Of a stretch of DNA of 6,534 nucleotides, positions 6,018 to 6,534 are shown in pieces. Position 1 is the first letter of the stretch. Each line of letters opens with the position of its first letter. The stretch is from Brevundimonas sp. (GTDB lineage Bacteria; Pseudomonadota; Alphaproteobacteria; Caulobacterales; Caulobacteraceae): assembly GCA_024711185.1 (NCBI GenBank), contig JANJTI010000081.1, positions 1 to 6,534 of the forward strand, given 5' to 3'. The translations under genes and the position numbers were made by a program. The notes beneath the pieces were generated by a model. It was given only the letters and a program-made list of their open reading frames with translations, did not search any database and was not told the origin of the DNA.

Positions 6018-6347
6018 CTACTCCGCCACCTTCTCCGTGATGAAATGCCGGCCCTCGCGGTCCTCGATCTCGACGATCCAGAGGTCGGGATCGTAGCGGA
6101 TCTGCCGCTGGAGCCAGTCGTCCAGTTCGGCTTCGGATTGGCTTTCGACCGGCTGCAGCCACAGGCGTTCGCCGTCGGGCCCGAAGGCTTCGCTGTAGAC
6201 CCTGGCGCGACGCTGCGAGGTGTCGAACGCCTTGACGATCACCGTGCCCGCGCGGGCGTCGCCCTTGCGCGCCACCGTGGCGAAGGCGCCGCCGATCTCG
6301 GCGCGGCGGATGAGGGCGGCCACCCAGACGTCGCTCGACAGAAGCAA
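6018..6347 (-). CDS. DUF1491 family protein
   Basis: The 109-residue product fits the size of DUF1491, a family of small soluble alphaproteobacterial proteins of unknown function. The family-like N-terminus LLSSDVWVAALIRRAEIGGA starts right at the chosen start, and the conserved C-terminal segment DPDLWIVEIEDREGRHF is at 86-102. I chose the TTG at 6345-6347: AGGG lies eight bases upstream and the recognisable domain begins there. An ATG at 6437 would add 30 residues with no family character and would overlap the divergent gene starting at 6405. No membrane span, signal peptide or catalytic motif is visible. The family assignment comes from recalled sequence character, not from a search. Confidence 0.85.
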   Translation of the reverse strand: MLLSSDVWVAALIRRAEIGGAFATVARKGDARAGTVIVKAFDTSQRRARVYSEAFGPDGERLWLQPVESQSEAELDDWLQRQIRYDPDLWIVEIEDREGRHFITEKVAE

Positions 6348-6350
6348 ATC

Positions 6351-6359
6351 GCTAACCCT
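6351..6359 (-). promoter_or_regulatory. Ribosome binding site supporting the TTG start of the DUF1491 gene
   Basis: On the minus strand the sequence CAGGGTTAGC lies before the TTG at 6347. The AGGG core sits about eight bases upstream, an acceptable spacing, and no comparable site precedes the upstream ATG at 6437. Confidence 0.5.
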
Positions 6360-6404
6360 GCTCGGAAACGCGACCGGAACGCCTGATGCGTACCGTGTCG
6401 CCCC

Positions 6405-6534
6405 ATGAAGATAGGGCAGAACGCCTTCAGGACCCAAGCCGCGCTGGTCGCGGCGCTCGCGCTGCTGGCTCCGGGAGCCGCCGCCGCGGGTCCCGCAGAC
6501 GCCTATTACGAACGGGCCTTTGTGATCGCCGCCG
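6405..6534 (+). CDS. 5' end of a secreted or periplasmic protein, truncated by the window
   Basis: ATG at 6405 opens a frame that stays open to the right edge (43 full codons). The start MKIGQNAFRTQAALVAAL and the following Ala/Leu-rich core ending PGAAAAGPADA make a typical Sec signal peptide, with cleavage probably near residues 29-32. The mature part begins with an ADAYYERAFVIAA-like stretch. No good ribosome site is seen just before the ATG (the bases are GTGTCGCCCC), so the start could differ or the message could be nearly leaderless. It diverges from the DUF1491 gene with 57 bp between the starts. The family cannot be told from this fragment. Confidence 0.7.
   Translation, partial: MKIGQNAFRTQAALVAALALLAPGAAAAGPADAYYERAFVIAA

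Overview
The window is GC-rich DNA in which nearly all codons of the real genes end in G or C. It most resembles a free-living alphaproteobacterium of the Caulobacterales (Brevundimonas, Caulobacter or Phenylobacterium type). This placement is an inference from base composition, the presence of a DUF1491-type protein, GANTC sites and the style of the intergenic repeats; no marker gene settles the genus.

Layout from left to right. The last 38 codons of an unidentified plus-strand gene (1-117) converge on prfC, peptide chain release factor 3, on the minus strand (130-1761). Upstream of prfC is a 298-bp non-coding region (1762-2059). It holds a tandem array of about 67-bp repeats, each made of two GC-rich stem-loops, followed by a decayed third copy and a 14-bp palindrome. 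A 44-codon gene for a single-span membrane peptide (2060-2194, plus strand) starts on the far side of that region; it is small enough to be missed by usual length cut-offs. Two tandem, paralogous, exported zinc-metallopeptidase-like proteins follow on the minus strand (2204-3760 and 3810-5444). Each has a signal peptide, an HExxH...E gluzincin signature and a helical, TPR-like C-terminal half. A divergent region (5445-5633) separates them from a 126-residue conserved-looking hypothetical gene (5634-6014, plus). This gene converges on a DUF1491 family gene (6018-6347, minus, probable TTG start). The last gene is a truncated secreted protein (from 6405, plus, running off the end).

The two peptidase genes lie 49 bp apart in the same direction and probably form one operon delivering two related proteins to the cell envelope. 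The other genes look like ordinary chromosomal housekeeping and hypothetical neighbours. I see no mobile element, CRISPR array, tRNA or rRNA. The points that most deserve attention are the hairpin-repeat array abutting the prfC ribosome binding site, the unlisted small membrane protein, and the duplicated envelope metallopeptidases. No clearly new multi-gene system can be asserted from the sequence alone.
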